Source of the DNA: an uncultured Eubacteriales bacterium
GTDB taxonomy: Bacteria > Bacillota > Clostridia > Peptostreptococcales > Anaerovoracaceae
Direction of reading: 5' to 3'
Length of the DNA: 15,431 nucleotides
Assembly: GCA_902772685.1 (NCBI GenBank)
Contig: CACYBO010000017.1
Span: forward strand, 1-15,431
In this document: one piece after another, positions 14,284 to 15,431 of the stretch
Layout of the letters: each line of letters opens with the position of its first letter
Numbering within the stretch: position 1 is the first letter of the stretch
Translations under genes and position numbers: made by a program
The notes under the pieces: model-generated
Told to the model about the DNA's origin: nothing
What the model saw: only the letters and a program-made list of their open reading frames with translations
Database searches by the model: none

Positions 14284-15431
14284 TTAAACCTCCATAAATA
14301 CAGGCAATATAATTGGGCTTCTTTTTGTTTTGCCATAGATATACTTTCTCAGCCCTTCTCTGACGGCTGTTTTAATGCCATTCCAGTCTTTCATGTCCCT
14401 GGACAGACAATCTATGATAATAGACTCGGCCCTGTCACAGGCGGCGTCTATAAGATCTTCATTTTCTCTTACATAGACAAAACCTCTTGAAATAATATCC
14501 GGTCCTGATACAATCATGCTCTCATTTTTGTCTATGGTCGCAACCACGATGATCAATCCTGATTCGGAAAGCAGCCTTCTGTCCCTGAGAACGATATTTC
14601 CAACATCTCCGACTCCCAATCCGTCGACGAATATTCCATCTGCTTCCGCTGCGTCTTCTATCTTGACGGCGGTTTTGCTGTTGATCTGGAGACAGTCCCC
14701 GTTTTCAAGGATAAAGATGTTTTCCTTAGGCATGCCGAGGTTCTGAGCGAGCTGCGCATGCGTCATGAGATGACGCGCCTCACCGTGGACGGGCATGAAG
14801 TACTTAGGTCTTATAAGAGAATGCATCAGTTTGAGTTCTTCCTGGCACGCATGACCCGAAACATGTGTCTCCGCTATGTCGGAATAGATGACCTCCGCTC
14901 CCTTCTCGACCAGTTTATTCACAACATTGGCTACCGTAAGCTCATTACCCGGGACCGGGGTCGAGGACAGAATTACCATATCGTTCGCACGTATATTGAT
15001 ACTCCTGTGCTCATTTGAAGCCATCCTGGCAAGCGCCGACATCGGTTCTCCCTGGCTGCCTGTTGTTATGACCACCATTTCCTTATCAGGCACATTTCCT
15101 GCTTTGTTCAGGTCGATCAGTTTGCTGTCCGGAATCTTGATATACCCGAGTTCCCTGGCAAGGTCAAACACATTTTCCATGCTTCTGCCCGAGACAGCCA
15201 CTTTACGGTGACATTTCAGGGCAATATCTATAATCTTCTGTATCCTGTGAACGTTTGAAGAGAATGTTGCTATTATGATTCTCTTGTTAGTTCCGCGGAA
15301 AATGCCTTCCAGCGTCTCTCCGACGACCATCTCAGACTGTGTGTAACCGGGCCGGACAACATTTGTGCTGTCGGCCATCATCAGAAGAACGCCCTCCTGT
15401 CCAATCTGTGCAAGCCTCGAGAAATCGATAG
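14284..15431 (-). CDS. rnj: Ribonuclease J, C-terminal part (5' end outside window)
   Basis: RNase J is a metallo-beta-lactamase/beta-CASP nuclease with 5'-3' exonuclease and endonuclease activity, central to mRNA decay and rRNA maturation in the cytoplasm of Gram-positive bacteria. The frame is open through the right edge: upstream of the ATG at 15381 it continues in frame (IDFSRLAQIGQEGVLL), so that ATG is internal. The window holds about 381 residues; the family is usually near 550, so the first part with the HxHxDH metal motif is missing. Visible hallmarks are the DSTN segment just after 15381, TTGSQGEP (about 15063-15040), the beta-CASP/metal segment HVSGHA (about 14865) and the late metal-binding motif PVHGEARHL (about 14793-14767). 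The TAA stop lies 2 nt before the ylbF-like start, so the two genes share a message. RNase J1 versus J2 cannot be decided here. Family assignment is very secure. Confidence 0.94.
   Translation of the reverse strand, partial: IDFSRLAQIGQEGVLLMMADSTNVVRPGYTQSEMVVGETLEGIFRGTNKRIIIATFSSNVHRIQKIIDIALKCHRKVAVSGRSMENVFDLARELGYIKIPDSKLIDLNKAGNVPDKEMVVITTGSQGEPMSALARMASNEHRSINIRANDMVILSSTPVPGNELTVANVVNKLVEKGAEVIYSDIAETHVSGHACQEELKLMHSLIRPKYFMPVHGEARHLMTHAQLAQNLGMPKENIFILENGDCLQINSKTAVKIEDAAEADGIFVDGLGVGDVGNIVLRDRRLLSESGLIIVVATIDKNESMIVSGPDIISRGFVYVRENEDLIDAACDRAESIIIDCLSRDMKDWNGIKTAVREGLRKYIYGKTKRSPIILPVFMEV

Noticed and set aside
1..15431. CRISPR arrays, transposons, prophage or defence genes, tRNA or rRNA genes
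   Set aside because: No spaced repeats, no transposase or integrase motifs, no terminal inverted repeats and no tRNA-like cloverleaf were seen; the window is packed with conserved housekeeping genes.

Overview
This 15.4 kb window is a dense bacterial housekeeping block. All sixteen recognisable genes lie on the minus strand, so transcription runs from high to low coordinates, and intergenic DNA is almost absent. The families and their order point to a Gram-positive anaerobe of the Clostridia type (Bacillota). The main clues are an RNase J paired with a YlbF-family protein, an Asp23/Gls24 protein followed by nusB, xseA, xseB, ispA, dxs and tlyA, a TsaD-like paralogue beside nusB, and strong GGAGG ribosome sites. 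The genus cannot be fixed from this window. The spoIIIA genes, which in many spore formers lie between efp and the Asp23-like gene, are absent here, which hints at a non-sporulating lineage (inference).

Layout in transcription order. (1) 15431-13919: the 3' part of an RNase J gene, cut by the right edge, with a ylbF-like gene 2 nt behind it. Both relate to RNA turnover. (2) 13918-13819: the only gap near 100 nt. It carries an almost perfect vegetative promoter (TTGGCA, 17 nt, TATAAT, extended -10) driving efp. (3) 13818-10281: efp (translation factor EF-P), mltG (terminator of glycan-strand growth), a TrmR-type tRNA O-methyltransferase and a TrhP-type U32 protein. In Bacillus subtilis the last two families make 5-methoxyuridine at the tRNA wobble position. 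(4) 10277-8209: a CNNM/CorC-type membrane protein with CBS domains, an Asp23/Gls24 protein and nusB. (5) 8207-4909: a TsaD/Kae1-like paralogue of unknown role, xseA and xseB (exonuclease VII) and ispA (farnesyl diphosphate synthase). (6) 4894-2241: dxs (first step of the MEP isoprenoid pathway) and a TlyA-family rRNA 2'-O-methyltransferase. (7) 2183-1: a class I/II PLP aminotransferase and the first 323 codons of mutS, cut by the left edge.

Most junctions are overlaps of 1 to 14 nt or gaps under 25 nt, and I see no convincing intrinsic terminator. Much or all of efp to mutS could therefore be one transcript with coupled translation. Functions group in pairs: isoprenoid precursor supply (dxs, ispA), exonuclease VII (xseA, xseB), wobble-uridine modification (trmR, trhP) and RNA turnover (rnj, ylbF).

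This is mostly an ordinary core region, and I do not see a new defence, mobile or CRISPR-like system. The points most worth a second look are the TsaD-like paralogue with altered active-site positions, an exact 12-bp tandem duplication that appears to have separated dxs from tlyA, the merged gene order, and the undecided start of mutS.
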